Assembly: GCF_029910095.1 (NCBI RefSeq)
Contig: NZ_CP094526.1
Coordinates: forward strand, 310,001-374,000
DNA: 64,000 bases
Direction of reading: 5' to 3'
Source of the DNA: Bradyrhizobium sp. ISRA464
GTDB lineage: Bacteria; Pseudomonadota; Alphaproteobacteria; Rhizobiales; Xanthobacteraceae
Every line of letters starts with the position of its first letter. The first letter of the stretch is position 1. The notes under the pieces were generated by a model, which saw only the letters and a list, made by a program, of their open reading frames with translations, did not search any database and had not been told where the DNA came from. The translations under genes and the position numbers were made by a program. Of the stretch, positions 17,948-27,913 are shown in pieces.

Positions 17948-19159
17948 ATGACCGCACAATCGATCGTTCAACATGCCACGGCCAATACGCTGGTCGAAAA
18001 GGTTCCGCTCGAAACCTATGTGCCGCCGGCCAAGCCGTCGCTGATCGGGTTGTCGCGTGCCGAGATCGCTGATCGCCTCGGTGAGGTCGGAGTTCCGCCG
18101 TCGCAGCGCAGGATGCGCACGCAGCAGCTTTGGCACTGGATGTATTTCCGCGGCGCCAGGAACTTCGCCGAGATGACCAACGTCTCGAAGGACATGCGCG
18201 CCGAGCTTGAGAAGCATTTTACCGTCGACCGTCCCGAGGTCGTCGCCGAGCAGATCTCCAATGACGGCACGCGCAAATGGCTGCTCAGGCTGCCGAGCGG
18301 CGACAAGCTCGAGAAGCCGCATGAGGTCGAGTGTGTCTACATCCCGGAGACCGATCGCGGCACGCTGTGCGTCTCCTCGCAGGTCGGCTGCACGTTGAAC
18401 TGCGCGTTCTGCCACACCGGCACGCAGCGGCTGGTGCGCAACCTCACCGCCGGCGAGATCGTCGGCCAGGTGATGGTGGCGCGCGACCGGTTGAACGATT
18501 GGGCCGATCGCGAGAACGGCTCGCGCCTCGTCACCAACATCGTGATGATGGGCATGGGCGAGCCGCTCTATAATTTCGACGCGGTGCGCGACGCGCTGCT
18601 GATCGTCGCCGACAATGAAGGCATCGGCATTTCCCGCCGCCGCATCACTCTGTCGACCTCGGGCGTGGTGCCGAACATCAAGCGCACCGGCGAGGAGATC
18701 GGCGTGATGCTCGCGATCTCGCTGCATGCGGTGCGCGATGAGCTGCGCAACGAGCTGGTACCGCTCAATCGCAAATATCCGATTCAAGAATTGCTGCAGG
18801 CCTGCCGCGACTATCCCGGCGCGTCGAACGCGCGGCGCATCACCTTCGAATATGTGATGCTCAAGGGCGTCAACGATTCGCTCGATGACGCGAGGCTATT
18901 GGTGAAGCTGCTCAAGGGCATTCCGGCGAAGATCAATCTCATTCCGTTCAACCCGTGGCCGGGCACGGCCTACGAATGCTCGGACTGGGAGCAGATCGAG
19001 AAATTCTCCGAATTCATCTTCAACGCCGGCTATTCCTCGCCGGTGCGCACGCCGCGCGGCCGCGACATCCTCGCCGCCTGCGGCCAGCTCAAGTCGGAAA
19101 CCGAAAAGCTCTCGGCGCGCGAGCGCCAGGCGCTGCGCGCGATGGCAATGACGGATTGA
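17948..19159 (+). CDS. rlmN: 23S rRNA/tRNA adenine-C2 methyltransferase RlmN
   Basis: A 403-residue radical SAM methyltransferase. The cluster-binding CX3CX2C motif is visible as [12 protein letters not shown], and the family-specific segments [34 protein letters not shown] and [13 protein letters not shown] surround it. The C-terminal [17 protein letters not shown] segment (here [17 protein letters not shown]) contains the Cys that resolves the methylated protein intermediate. RlmN methylates A2503 of 23S rRNA and A37 of some tRNAs. The ATG at 17948 ([11 protein letters not shown]) begins the conserved alphaproteobacterial N-terminus; the longer frame runs through a repeat. Confidence 0.97.
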   Translation: MTAQSIVQHATANTLVEKVPLETYVPPAKPSLIGLSRAEIADRLGEVGVPPSQRRMRTQQLWHWMYFRGARNFAEMTNVSKDMRAELEKHFTVDRPEVVAEQISNDGTRKWLLRLPSGDKLEKPHEVECVYIPETDRGTLCVSSQVGCTLNCAFCHTGTQRLVRNLTAGEIVGQVMVARDRLNDWADRENGSRLVTNIVMMGMGEPLYNFDAVRDALLIVADNEGIGISRRRITLSTSGVVPNIKRTGEEIGVMLAISLHAVRDELRNELVPLNRKYPIQELLQACRDYPGASNARRITFEYVMLKGVNDSLDDARLLVKLLKGIPAKINLIPFNPWPGTAYECSDWEQIEKFSEFIFNAGYSSPVRTPRGRDILAACGQLKSETEKLSARERQALRAMAMTD

Positions 19160-19179
19160 GCGTGTCCTCCATGCAATTC

Positions 19180-19299
19180 GTTATTGCGAGGAGCGAAGCG
19201 ACGAAGCAATCCATGTCTCGGCAAGCTGTGCGATGGATTGCTTCGCGGAGCCTGTCATCGGGCGCGCGTTCGCGCGACCCGTTGGCTCGCAATGACGAT
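19180..19299. repeat. Palindromic repeat, family R2 (long form)
   Basis: Outer arms CGTTATTGCGAG and CTCGCAATGACG enclose GAAGCAATCCA / TGGATTGCTTC and a GGGCGCGCGTTCGCGCGACC core that is shared with 14940-14960 and, reversed, with 45910-45930. It fills the gap after rlmN. Confidence 0.75.
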
Positions 19300-19310
19300 G
19301 GAGGGTTGAG

Positions 19311-19796
19311 ATGGCCCTGATCGGCCGCCTGTTCGTCGTCGCCTTCGCATTCCTGGTGGCTTGCCTTGCCGCCGGCATCATCGTGGTCGGCGCGGTGCTC
19401 TATCCCGAGATCAGCGATTTCGGCGCGCAGATCGACCAGAGCGCGATCAATATCGTGCTCGGCTTTGGCTTCATCTTCATTTCCGGTTTTGCGCTGCTGC
19501 CGGCGCTGATCATCGTGCTGATCACCGAGGCCTTCTACGTCAGGAGCGTGTTGGCCTATGCCGTGGGCGGCGCGCTGGTCGGCGCGGCCTGTTATCTCGG
19601 CCTGGTGCCGTTCGATCCCGACACTATGCAATTCCATGGCATCGTGCAGCGGCACATGGAGATCATGACCGGCGCCGGCATCGTCGCGGGCCTGGTCTAT
19701 TGGCTGATCGCCGGCCGCACCGCCGGCGCCTGGCGCGAGCCGTCGCGTCCCTTGCCGCCGCCGCCGCTGCCGTCGCAAACGCCGCCGCAGCCGTGA
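19311..19796 (+). CDS. Small integral membrane protein, unknown function
   Basis: A 161-residue protein with four clear membrane helices (residues about 5-28, 44-68, 73-98 and 115-137). The C-terminal tail is proline-rich (PSRPLPPPPLPSQTPPQP) and probably cytosolic. The start codon follows GAGGG at 19301-19305. I do not recognise a named family. The next genes lie close by on the same strand and may be co-transcribed. Confidence 0.78.
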   Translation: MALIGRLFVVAFAFLVACLAAGIIVVGAVLYPEISDFGAQIDQSAINIVLGFGFIFISGFALLPALIIVLITEAFYVRSVLAYAVGGALVGAACYLGLVPFDPDTMQFHGIVQRHMEIMTGAGIVAGLVYWLIAGRTAGAWREPSRPLPPPPLPSQTPPQP

Positions 19797-19819
19797 CCCA
19801 CGTCCGGAGCTCATTCAAC

Positions 19820-20122
19820 ATGGATTCGAATCGGAGGGTAGCGGCTGAAATTCTCGAAAGCGTGCTGAACGCGAAGTCGGGCAAACTGTCCCTGTCGGAG
19901 CTCGAGAAGCAAATTCTCGCCCGTCTGCCGGCCGTTGACTCGACCTTCCCGAAAGCGACGCGCCAACTCCTGGATCACTTGGTGCCGAACGTCTTACGGA
20001 CGCAGAACGAGAATGGTGCCGTAGCCCTCAATACTCCGCACCAATTTGACTTCGATGAAAATCAAGGTGTCGATGCCTTGTTTGACACGGCGGCAAATGC
20101 CCTTCGCACCTACTTGAAATGA
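19820..20122 (+). CDS. Small hypothetical protein, soluble
   Basis: A 100-residue, mostly helical, soluble protein starting MDSNRRVAAEILESVL. The frame is open further upstream but there it overlaps the preceding membrane protein, so the ATG at 19820 is chosen. Base composition is slightly lower in GC than its neighbours. No motif was recognised; charged amphipathic helices (KLSLSELEKQILARL) suggest a compact all-alpha domain. Confidence 0.62.
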   Translation: MDSNRRVAAEILESVLNAKSGKLSLSELEKQILARLPAVDSTFPKATRQLLDHLVPNVLRTQNENGAVALNTPHQFDFDENQGVDALFDTAANALRTYLK

Positions 20123-20159
20123 TTGCGCTACCTCATCCGCCTCGGCTAAACCGCGCGCC

Positions 20160-20924
20160 ATGAACCGGACCGGACTTGTCATCGCGCTCGGGCTTGCGCT
20201 CGTCATCGGCCTCTTGTTCGGGATCTATCCTGAGCTCGACCTGAAGCTGGCGGCGCTGTTCTACGACAGCGCGCATAAGGCGTTCCCGCTAAAGGCAGAC
20301 GGGCTCGCGGCGTTCGCACGCGATGCGGCGATGTGGATCGCCTGGGCGCTGGTGCTGCCGGCGATCGTGGCGATCGTGGCAAAATTCATCCGGCCGGACC
20401 AGCCAATGCTGATATCGCCCCGCGCGGCGGTCTTCCTGCTCACCACGATGCTGCTCTCCGCCGGCGTGCTCACCAACCTCACCTTCAAGAGCTATTGGGG
20501 GCGGCCGCGCCCGGTGGCGGTCGCCCAGTTCGGCGGCGAGCTTCCCTTTGTCGCGTGGTGGGATCCGCGCGGCGCTTGCGCCCGCAACTGCTCGTTCTTC
20601 TCCGGCGAGGGCGCGACCGCGTTCTGGACCTATGCGCCGGCGGCGCTGGCGCCGGCCGCTTGGCGGCCGCTCGCCTATGTCGGAGCCACCGTGTTCGGCG
20701 TGGTCACCAGCGTGCTCAGGATGGCCTTTGGCGGCCATTTCTTCACCGACGTGGCGATCGCGGGCCTTGTGTCCTTCCTGGTGATCTGGCTGTTCTATGC
20801 CCTGATCTACCGCTGGGCCGCCACTCGCCTGACCGACGAACAGGTCGATGCGGCGCTGACGCGGCTGGCCATGCCCGGCCACCGGCTGATGCAGCGCTGG
20901 CGCGGCCGCGAAAGCCGCGATTAA
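20160..20924 (+). CDS. PAP2 superfamily membrane phosphatase
   Basis: A 254-residue protein with about five to six membrane helices. The phosphatase motifs are visible: KSYWGRPRP (motif 1), CSFFSGEGATAFW (motif 2, with SGE where many members have SGH) and RMAFGGHFFTDVAIAG (motif 3). Family members remove phosphate from lipid phosphates, such as undecaprenyl or phosphatidylglycerol phosphate, or from lipid A. Replacement of the motif-2 His by Glu recalls the LpxE-like and Kdo-lipid phosphatase variants, but I cannot assign the substrate. The ATG is at 20160. Confidence 0.87.
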   Translation: MNRTGLVIALGLALVIGLLFGIYPELDLKLAALFYDSAHKAFPLKADGLAAFARDAAMWIAWALVLPAIVAIVAKFIRPDQPMLISPRAAVFLLTTMLLSAGVLTNLTFKSYWGRPRPVAVAQFGGELPFVAWWDPRGACARNCSFFSGEGATAFWTYAPAALAPAAWRPLAYVGATVFGVVTSVLRMAFGGHFFTDVAIAGLVSFLVIWLFYALIYRWAATRLTDEQVDAALTRLAMPGHRLMQRWRGRESRD

Positions 20925-20951
20925 AGGCGTGCCCAGCCTTCCGAAATTTGA

Positions 20952-22337
<1,386 letters not shown>

Positions 22338-22358
22338 GGCGGCGGACACAAGCTCTCA

Positions 22359-22384
22359 GTCGTCCCTGCCTTCGCAGGGACGAC
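22359..22384. terminator. Hairpin between argG and tetR ends
   Basis: GTCGTCCCTGC and GCAGGGACGAC form a perfect 11-bp stem around CTTC. It lies between two convergent genes. There is no U-run, so it may be a small R3-type repeat acting as a 3' end structure. Confidence 0.5.
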
Positions 22385-22398
22385 AGCAGAGAGTTCGG

Positions 22399-22986
22399 CT
22401 ACTTCACCCGCAGCGCATCCAGCAGCGAACGGAACGCGCGCGCGTAGTCGGTGCCGGCCTTGCCGATGTCGGGGCCGGCGGAGACGGCAACCGCGGCCTC
22501 CGTCACCGCCCCGAGCAGCAGCCGCGCCAGCGGCTCGATCGGCTGCTTGGCGATCACGCCGGCCTCCATCGCAGCAGTCAGCGCGTGCGGAAACTTGCCG
22601 CCGAAATGCTTGGCGTCGATCTCGCGCCAGCGCTCCCAGCCGAGCACGGCGGGGCCATCACGCAGGATGATCTGGCCGGTCGGGCCCTTGGAGCACGCCG
22701 CGAAATACCCTTGCGTGCCGGCCGCCATCGCGGCGAGCGGATCGTTCTCGGCGTGCGAGATGCGGTCGAGATCGGCGACGAGATCGACCGAGACCTGCTC
22801 GAACACCGCCTCGAACACCGCCTCCTTGGTCGCGAAGTGATGATAGACCGCGCCCTTGGCGACGCGCGCGCCGGCGGCGATGTCTTCCATCGTCGTCGCC
22901 GTAAAGCCGCGCTCGCCGAAGATGCGCCGCGCCGCCTTGACGATCGAAGCCCTGGTTTTCTCGCGCCGTTCGGCCTGGGTTGCCAT
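22399..22986 (-). CDS. TetR/AcrR family transcriptional regulator
   Basis: A 195-residue regulator. The TetR-type helix-turn-helix fills residues 10-55: SIVKAARRIFGERGFTATTM then EDIAAGARVAKGAVYHHFATKEAVFEAV. The C-terminal ligand domain is helical and less conserved. It is divergent from a SnoaL-like gene. Two tandem palindromes (23028-23046 and 23049-23067) in the shared promoter region are its likely operators, so it probably represses both itself and the neighbour. Confidence 0.93.
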   Translation of the reverse strand: MATQAERREKTRASIVKAARRIFGERGFTATTMEDIAAGARVAKGAVYHHFATKEAVFEAVFEQVSVDLVADLDRISHAENDPLAAMAAGTQGYFAACSKGPTGQIILRDGPAVLGWERWREIDAKHFGGKFPHALTAAMEAGVIAKQPIEPLARLLLGAVTEAAVAVSAGPDIGKAGTDYARAFRSLLDALRVK

Positions 22987-23027
22987 GCTCTTTGTCTAGC
23001 GCAGTTCCAGAAACAAGCCAATTGACT

Positions 23028-23067
23028 TACCGACTATCAGTCAGTAAATACCGACCATTAGTCGGTA
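23028..23067. promoter_or_regulatory. Tandem TetR operator candidates
   Basis: TACCGAC-TATCA-GTCAGTA at 23028-23046 has one mismatch between arms, and TACCGAC-CATTA-GTCGGTA at 23049-23067 is a perfect 7+7 palindrome. The two centres are 21 bases apart, two helical turns, which suits binding of two dimers on one face. They lie 42-81 bases upstream of tetR and 97-136 bases upstream of the SnoaL-like gene. Confidence 0.75.
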
Positions 23068-23163
23068 ATTCGCGTGGTCCGGAGGCCGCGAACCGGTCTT
23101 CCTTCGCGACAGGCGCGAAGCGTTTGCGCGGCGACCATGCCCCGACAAACAGGGAGATCCCTC

Positions 23164-23529
23164 ATGCCTTCACTCAAGACCTTGCAGGCCTTCGCCGATA
23201 CGGTGGAATCCAACGATCATGTCGGCGCCATCACGAACTTCTACGCCGCCGATGCCCGCACGCAGGAGAATGACGGCGAATGGCGCGTCGGCCGCGAGGC
23301 GCTGGCGGCGCGCGAGGCCGCGGTGCTGGCGCAGGTCGCCGGCGTCAAGACCACGCGGCTCGGGCCGCTGCTGATCGACGGCGATCACTCCGCGATCTGC
23401 TGGCGGTTCGAGTTCACCGGCAAGGACGGCAAGGTCCGCAGCATGGAAGAGGTCGCCTGGCAGACCTGGCGCGGCGACGAACTGATCGAGGAGCGCTTCT
23501 TCTACGATCCGCAGCAGGTGGCGCGGTGA
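23164..23529 (+). CDS. SnoaL-like / nuclear transport factor 2-fold protein
   Basis: A 121-residue protein of the NTF2-like fold. Features are the LQAFADTVESNDHVGAITNFYAADA opening helix pair, an REALAAREAAVLAQ helix and the C-terminal sheet WRFEFTGKDGKVRSMEEVAWQTW ending ERFFYDPQQ. Members serve as small-molecule isomerases, dehydratases or binding proteins; the substrate is unknown. A good GGGAGA Shine-Dalgarno precedes the ATG at 23164. It is transcribed away from tetR and is its probable target. Confidence 0.82.
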   Translation: MPSLKTLQAFADTVESNDHVGAITNFYAADARTQENDGEWRVGREALAAREAAVLAQVAGVKTTRLGPLLIDGDHSAICWRFEFTGKDGKVRSMEEVAWQTWRGDELIEERFFYDPQQVAR

Positions 23530-23544
23530 GGGGCCGCATCGGTG

Positions 23545-23750
23545 CTGCGCTCCCTCGCCCCGCTCTTGCGGGGAGAGGGTGGGGGTGAGGGGCTGTCTCC
23601 GCGAATATGGTGAGATAAGGACTCGCGGATAGTCCCCTTCCCCGGATCGCATCTACGATGCGACATAGCCGAAGCTCAGCTTCGGCGTTCTCTAGTGACG
23701 GCCGCCGAAGGCGGCCTATGCGTCTCCCCGCACGCGGGGCGAGGTAAGGA
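23545..23750. repeat. Composite intergenic repeat, family R1
   Basis: The left arm CTCCCTCGCCCCGCTC and right arm CCCCGCACGCGGGGCGAGG repeat the arms at 264-412. Extra small hairpins are inserted between them (GCCGAAGCTCAGCTTCGGC near 23669 and GCCGCCGAAGGCGGC near 23701). No gene is present in this 320-base gap. Confidence 0.75.
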
Positions 23751-23790
23751 AAGCCGATTGCCTGTCGAGCAAACGTCTGCGCGCGAGCAT

Positions 23791-23824
23791 CAAACAAAAA
23801 ATGGCCGGGATCGCTCCCGGCCAT
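23791..23824 (-). terminator. Rho-independent terminator of the OmpA-family gene
   Basis: On the minus strand, ATGGCCGGGA (23824-23815) pairs with TCCCGGCCAT (23810-23801) around a four-base loop and is followed by TTTTTTGTTTG. It lies 28 bases after the stop of the gene at 23852-25891. Confidence 0.85.
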
Positions 23825-23851
23825 TTCGCTTTGTTGCGCTTAACCGTCGGC

Positions 23852-25891
23852 TCAGCGCGGCGGTGCCGCGGCCGCTTGATCGCCGTTGAGCAGCGGGGTG
23901 ATGCGGCGGACGGTGACGCGCCGGTTGATGCGGCTCGGTCCGTCAGTCTGCTCCTTCAGATACTGCTTGCCGTAGCCCTGCGACGTCAGGTTCTCCGCCG
24001 GCACGCCGAACTGCTGGGTCAGCAATTCGGCCGCGGCCTGAGCGCGGCGATCCGACAGCGACAGATTGTCGACGTCGTTGCCGACCGCGTCGGTGTGGCC
24101 CTCGATCAGGAACACCTCGCGCGGGTTGCGCTGGATCGCCCGGTTGAGGCCGTCGGCAATCACCTGCAGCTTCGCAGCCTGATCCGGCGGGATCGCCCAG
24201 GATCCGGTGTCGAAGTTGATGGTGTTGATGTCGATCGACGGCATCAACATGCGCACGTTCGGGCTGTAGCGGATCTCGTCGAGCGAATAACGTCGCTGGA
24301 TCCGGTCCACCGGCGGCGCTTCCATGGTCTCGTAGATCACGTCGGGCGACGCATCCTCCGCGCTGACGATGTAGCGGTCATAGGGAATGCTGACCACCGG
24401 CGGCGGCGCGTCGACATAGAAGCCGCCGACCGCCTGCGGATCGCGGTAGGTGTTGTCGATGATCACGAGCTCACGCCCGCGGGGATCCCTGCGGATTCGC
24501 CGCAGCAGCTGACCGTCCGGACCGACCACGGTGATGATCTCGCTGCCGTCGGGACGGATCACGACGGTGCGGGTTTCGCCGCCGACGGTCTCAGTGCGGA
24601 TGTCGCGGGCGCCGTAGCGGAAGCGATACAGATCGTTGCCGCGCACGTACTCCTGCCCGCTCGGATCGCGGATGATGATGCGGTCGGGCTCGGTGTAGAT
24701 CGTGCGGCCGCCTTCGACGACCTCCTGCCGCTGATTGTGGAGGTCGGCGATGGTCGCGCCGATCACCGCACCGGCCACCACGCCTGCGCCGATGGCGAGT
24801 GGCGTCAGGTCACGCCGCGGCGGTGCTGGTGGTGGCGGTAGCGGAGCCGCAACCGCAGGCGCGGCCCGGAAGGCTGGCGCAACCGTCGGCGGGGCGTATT
24901 GCGCCCGGCCGGGCGGCGGCGCTGCGGCCGGAGAACCTGGGACGACAGTCGGGGCCGCGGCACCCGCCGGAAGCGGCGGCCGGGCCGGGCCGCCGGCCTG
25001 CGGGCTGGCCGGTGCCGTCGGCAATGCACCGGGACGCGCGGGCGGCGTCGCACCGGCCGCGGCCGGAGGCTGCGTGGGCAGGGTGCCCGGACGCGCCGGA
25101 GGCTGTCCGCCGGCAGTAGGCGGTGTCGTGGCCGAAGGTGTGGGCGCAGGCGCGGCTGCGGCGGGCGGTGTGCCCGGGGCCGGCCTTGCACCGGCCGGAG
25201 GTGCGCCCTGCGGGCGCGCGCCGGGGGCCGGAGCTGCCGGCGTCTGCGCGGCGGGCGGTGACGTCGGCAATGCACCGGGCCGCGCGCCAGGAGTCGCGCT
25301 TGGCGCCGGGCTCGGCGCGTGCGCCGGACCGGCCGCGGGCGGCGGCGTCGGAGCCGGCGCTGGCGGGGTCGGGCGCGCAGGCGCCGCTGCCGGCGGCGGT
25401 GTCGGAGACGGCCGCGTAGGTGCAGCAGCGGGCGGCGCTGGTGGGGTGGGATGTGCGGCCGCAGGCGGCGGGGTCGGAGCCGGCCGTGCCGGGGCGGCTG
25501 CCGGCGGAGTGGGGTGTGCGGGCGCGGGCGGCGTGGGGTGCGTGGGCGCGGGCGGTGCAGGCCGAGCGACCGGAGGTGCCGGCGGTGTCGGACGTGCCGG
25601 CGCGGCGGCAGGCGGCGGCGTCGGTCGCGCGGGGGCCGCGGGCGGGGGCGGCGCGGGATGCGGAGCCGCTGCCGGAGGCTGTGCCGGACGCGGTGCGCCG
25701 GCCGGCGGTGCCGGATGCGCCGGGCCGCCCGGTGTGGGGCGCGCCTTAGGCTTTCCGTCCGGTCCGACCTCTTCCCTCGGTTGCGCCTGCGCGACGACCA
25801 GCGGCGAGGTTTGTGCGTGCGACGCTGAGGCAGCGAACTGCATCACCGTCAGCGCAGTCGTGGCAAGCAGCACGAGACGAAGCTTTGTCAT
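23852..25891 (-). CDS. OmpA family outer-membrane protein with long Pro/Ala-rich region
   Basis: A 679-residue protein. A cleavable signal peptide (MTKLRLVLLATTALTVMQFA.., cleavage after SHA near residue 26) is followed by about 300 residues of Pro/Ala repeats such as ARPTPPAPP. Next come a short glycine-zipper-like helix (AIGAGVVAGAVIGATIAD) and a beta-rich domain. The last 130 residues form the OmpA peptidoglycan-binding domain: INFDTGSWAIPPDQAAKL and IEGHTDAVGNDVDNLSLSDR carry the conserved Asp and Arg. It probably links the outer membrane to the cell wall, with the Pro/Ala part spanning the periplasm. The plus-strand frame over it is a shadow. Confidence 0.9.
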   Translation of the reverse strand: MTKLRLVLLATTALTVMQFAASASHAQTSPLVVAQAQPREEVGPDGKPKARPTPGGPAHPAPPAGAPRPAQPPAAAPHPAPPPPAAPARPTPPPAAAPARPTPPAPPVARPAPPAPTHPTPPAPAHPTPPAAAPARPAPTPPPAAAHPTPPAPPAAAPTRPSPTPPPAAAPARPTPPAPAPTPPPAAGPAHAPSPAPSATPGARPGALPTSPPAAQTPAAPAPGARPQGAPPAGARPAPGTPPAAAAPAPTPSATTPPTAGGQPPARPGTLPTQPPAAAGATPPARPGALPTAPASPQAGGPARPPLPAGAAAPTVVPGSPAAAPPPGRAQYAPPTVAPAFRAAPAVAAPLPPPPAPPRRDLTPLAIGAGVVAGAVIGATIADLHNQRQEVVEGGRTIYTEPDRIIIRDPSGQEYVRGNDLYRFRYGARDIRTETVGGETRTVVIRPDGSEIITVVGPDGQLLRRIRRDPRGRELVIIDNTYRDPQAVGGFYVDAPPPVVSIPYDRYIVSAEDASPDVIYETMEAPPVDRIQRRYSLDEIRYSPNVRMLMPSIDINTINFDTGSWAIPPDQAAKLQVIADGLNRAIQRNPREVFLIEGHTDAVGNDVDNLSLSDRRAQAAAELLTQQFGVPAENLTSQGYGKQYLKEQTDGPSRINRRVTVRRITPLLNGDQAAAAPPR
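24830..25745. repeat. Imperfect tandem Pro/Ala-coding repeat inside the OmpA-family gene
   Basis: About 900 bases of GGCGGGCG-like units encode degenerate PAAAPARPTPP-type blocks. GC content is visibly higher than in the flanks. All six frames stay open over much of it, which is expected of such composition. Units vary in length, so it is a degenerate rather than an exact tandem array. Confidence 0.7.
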
Positions 25892-26075
25892 GTAGTGGAA
25901 TCCCCGGCGAAAGGTCTGGGCAGGAAGGAAACGAGAGAGCCGAACAATTCGGCGGGACGATGAACGGCCAGCCGTTAGGCCGGATTGTGGCGGGCGACGA
26001 ATCAGAGTCGAATTTTATTTCGACATCATAATGGGTTGCATGCGCGCTTGTTCATGGCGCATTCAGAAGAAACGC

Positions 26076-26405
26076 TCAGACGTATGAATATCCGCAACGG
26101 AACCTGGTCGGGCTGACGCTGCGCGGCGCTGCCGGTCGATCTGTCGCAGGCGGTGGGCTGGTCGGGCCGGGCGGCGTGGGGATCGGCAATTCATCAGGCA
26201 TATCACCGGGAAGTTCGTCCGGCCGCGGCGGCTCGCCGGGCTCATGCACCGGCTCCGGCACTTCCGGGCGAGGGGTGCCGGGAGGGATTCCCGGCGGCGG
26301 TTCGCTCGGCGTGCCCGGCGTCGTCGGCGGGACCTCCGGCGGTTCGATCGGCGTCGACGTCGAGAGCTTGCGGGGATCGAGGGTGCCCGGTCGGCTCGTA
26401 GTCAT
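26076..26405 (-). CDS. Small proline-rich protein, unknown function
   Basis: A frame of about 109 residues beginning MTTSRPGTLDPRKLSTSTPI. Roughly a third of the residues are proline in PPEVP, GTPSEPPPG and PEPVHEPGEPP blocks, and the C-terminus is RFRCGYSYV. It has no signal peptide or membrane helix, and is probably disordered. It lies upstream of the Pro/Ala-rich OmpA gene on the same strand. Coding status is uncertain because repetitive GC-rich DNA can keep a frame open by chance, but the ordered periodicity favours a real gene. Confidence 0.5.
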   Translation of the reverse strand: MTTSRPGTLDPRKLSTSTPIEPPEVPPTTPGTPSEPPPGIPPGTPRPEVPEPVHEPGEPPRPDELPGDMPDELPIPTPPGPTSPPPATDRPAAPRSVSPTRFRCGYSYV

Positions 26406-26474
26406 CAATCGCTCCATGCATGTCGAAGCGACAACGGACGGCTTGCAGCGTCGTTCCTGATTCGTGCGGGGAAC

Positions 26475-26861
26475 TCACTCCGGCATATGACAGACCGCCT
26501 CGATGTTGTGCCCGTCGGGGTCACGCACGAAGGCGCCGTAATAGTTGGGGTGATAATGCGCGCGAATGCCGGGTGGGCCGTTGTCCGTGCCGCCGGCCGA
26601 CATCGCAGCCTGGTAGAACGCATCGACGGTGGCGCGATCCTTGGCCGATATCGCGATATGCACCGGCTTGTTCATCGCGCCTTCGCCGCCGATCCAGAAA
26701 TCCGGCTTGCCGTCGGCGCCGAAGCCGGCCGCGGCATCGTGAACGGTCTGCTCCGCCGTCACTTCCATGATCAGGCTGTAGCCGAGCGGCGCCAGCGCGG
26801 TTTGATAGAACGCCTTCGCGCGCTCATAATCGGATACTGAAAAGCCGATATGGTCGATCAT
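26475..26861 (-). CDS. VOC (glyoxalase/bleomycin-resistance-like) family protein
   Basis: A 128-residue vicinal-oxygen-chelate protein. The first module opens with MIDHIGFSVSDYERAKAFYQ (His metal ligand), and the second has VHIAISAKDRATVDAFYQAA, with YYGAFVRDPDGHNIEAVCH at the end carrying the last ligand region. The ATG at 26861 follows a perfect GGGAGG Shine-Dalgarno; the longer frame upstream crosses a repeat. The substrate is unknown; such proteins are usually lyases, isomerases or binding proteins. Confidence 0.88.
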   Translation of the reverse strand: MIDHIGFSVSDYERAKAFYQTALAPLGYSLIMEVTAEQTVHDAAAGFGADGKPDFWIGGEGAMNKPVHIAISAKDRATVDAFYQAAMSAGGTDNGPPGIRAHYHPNYYGAFVRDPDGHNIEAVCHMPE

Positions 26862-26904
26862 CGCGAGCCTCCCCTTGTTGTGGTGCAATTGCATCCTCGT
26901 TCTT

Positions 26905-27045
26905 GCTTCACCTCCCCTTGGAAAGGGGAGGTCGCTTTGCTCGTGAGAGCAAAGCTGGTGGGGATCTGCTCTCTCCGCAGACACCGTTCCCTGCGGCAGA
27001 CCCCCATCCCAACCTTCTCCCTTTCAGGGGGAAGGAGAAGACAAG
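26905..27045. repeat. Intergenic palindrome, family R1 variant
   Basis: CACCTCCCCTTGGAAAGGGG with AGGTCG at the left and CCTTCTCCCTTTCAGGGGG with AAGG at the right flank inner stems such as GCTTTGCTCGTGAGAGCAAAGC. It separates the VOC gene from the FkbM gene. Confidence 0.65.
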
Positions 27046-27085
27046 TCTGTCGTCCGGAGCGGGCCGACCTCGGCCGCGGGCAATC

Positions 27086-27913
27086 TCAGCTCCGCACCAG
27101 CAGCGTGTTGCTCCGCGTCCGGCCCTGTTCGACGTAACCGCGTGCGAGCATGTCCGCAACGCAGTCGCTGGTCCATTCATCCTTCGACAGATGCTCGATC
27201 ACCACGGCGCGCGGCCACAGCGCCTCCGGGGCTTCCCGGAAGAAGCCGATGAGCACGCGGTCCTCGAAACCTTCGACGTCGATCTTGAGCGCGTCGACCC
27301 TGGTCGCGCCGGCCTCCTCGAGAATGCGTTGCAGCCGCAGCGACGGCACCTTGAATGCCTTGCCCGATGGGGTGCCGGTCACGATGTGGCTGGCACCGAG
27401 ATTGTCGCCGTCGGTCTCGATCATCAGCTCGCCGTCGGTCGGACCGGCGGCGGCCGCAACCAGCCGCACCTGCGCGTAGCCCGAGGCCTGCGTGTTGAAT
27501 TTGAGCCGCGCATGCGTCACCGGATGCGGCTCGATCGCGATCACCTTGCCCGCAGGCCCGACGTCGCGCGCCAGCGCCAGCGCGTAGGTGCCGACATTGG
27601 CGCCGAGATCGACGAAGGTGCCGCCCGCACCGACATGCCGGCGCAGGAATTCGAGTTCTTCAAGGTTGTAGTCCGGATTGAACAATGCGCCGCGCTCGGT
27701 CGCGCTTGCTTGGTGATAGAATCGGAACGATGCGCCCTGATACGGCACGTCGAGCGGCCCCGAACCGAACAGATTGACCAGCCGCGACAGCCAGGGGCGG
27801 AACGCGCCGCGTTTCAGTCCGGTGCCATGCGCCAGGCGGATGATCGCAGCCTGCGCCGCATTTGGCGCGAAGGCGCCGAACGGCGCGGGCGAAGTATCGT
27901 TGCTGGGGATCAC
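27086..27913 (-). CDS. FkbM family methyltransferase
   Basis: A 275-residue SAM-dependent methyltransferase. Motif I is GGTFVDLGANVGTYALALA, followed by VIAIEPHPVTHARL (motif II region) and the FkbM-type DALKIDVEGFEDRVLIG (acidic strand with the D-V-E-G motif). Members O-methylate sugars or lipids, often in surface polysaccharides. The first 70 residues are variable. The ATG is at 27913. It is flanked by repeats, with no polysaccharide cluster nearby. Confidence 0.9.
   Translation of the reverse strand: MIPSNDTSPAPFGAFAPNAAQAAIIRLAHGTGLKRGAFRPWLSRLVNLFGSGPLDVPYQGASFRFYHQASATERGALFNPDYNLEELEFLRRHVGAGGTFVDLGANVGTYALALARDVGPAGKVIAIEPHPVTHARLKFNTQASGYAQVRLVAAAAGPTDGELMIETDGDNLGASHIVTGTPSGKAFKVPSLRLQRILEEAGATRVDALKIDVEGFEDRVLIGFFREAPEALWPRAVVIEHLSKDEWTSDCVADMLARGYVEQGRTRSNTLLVRS

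Noticed and set aside
24735..25895. Long plus-strand frame encoding a Gly/Ala-rich 386-residue protein
   Set aside because: It is the antisense of the Pro/Ala repeat of the OmpA-family gene; the minus strand has a signal peptide, an OmpA domain and a terminator.
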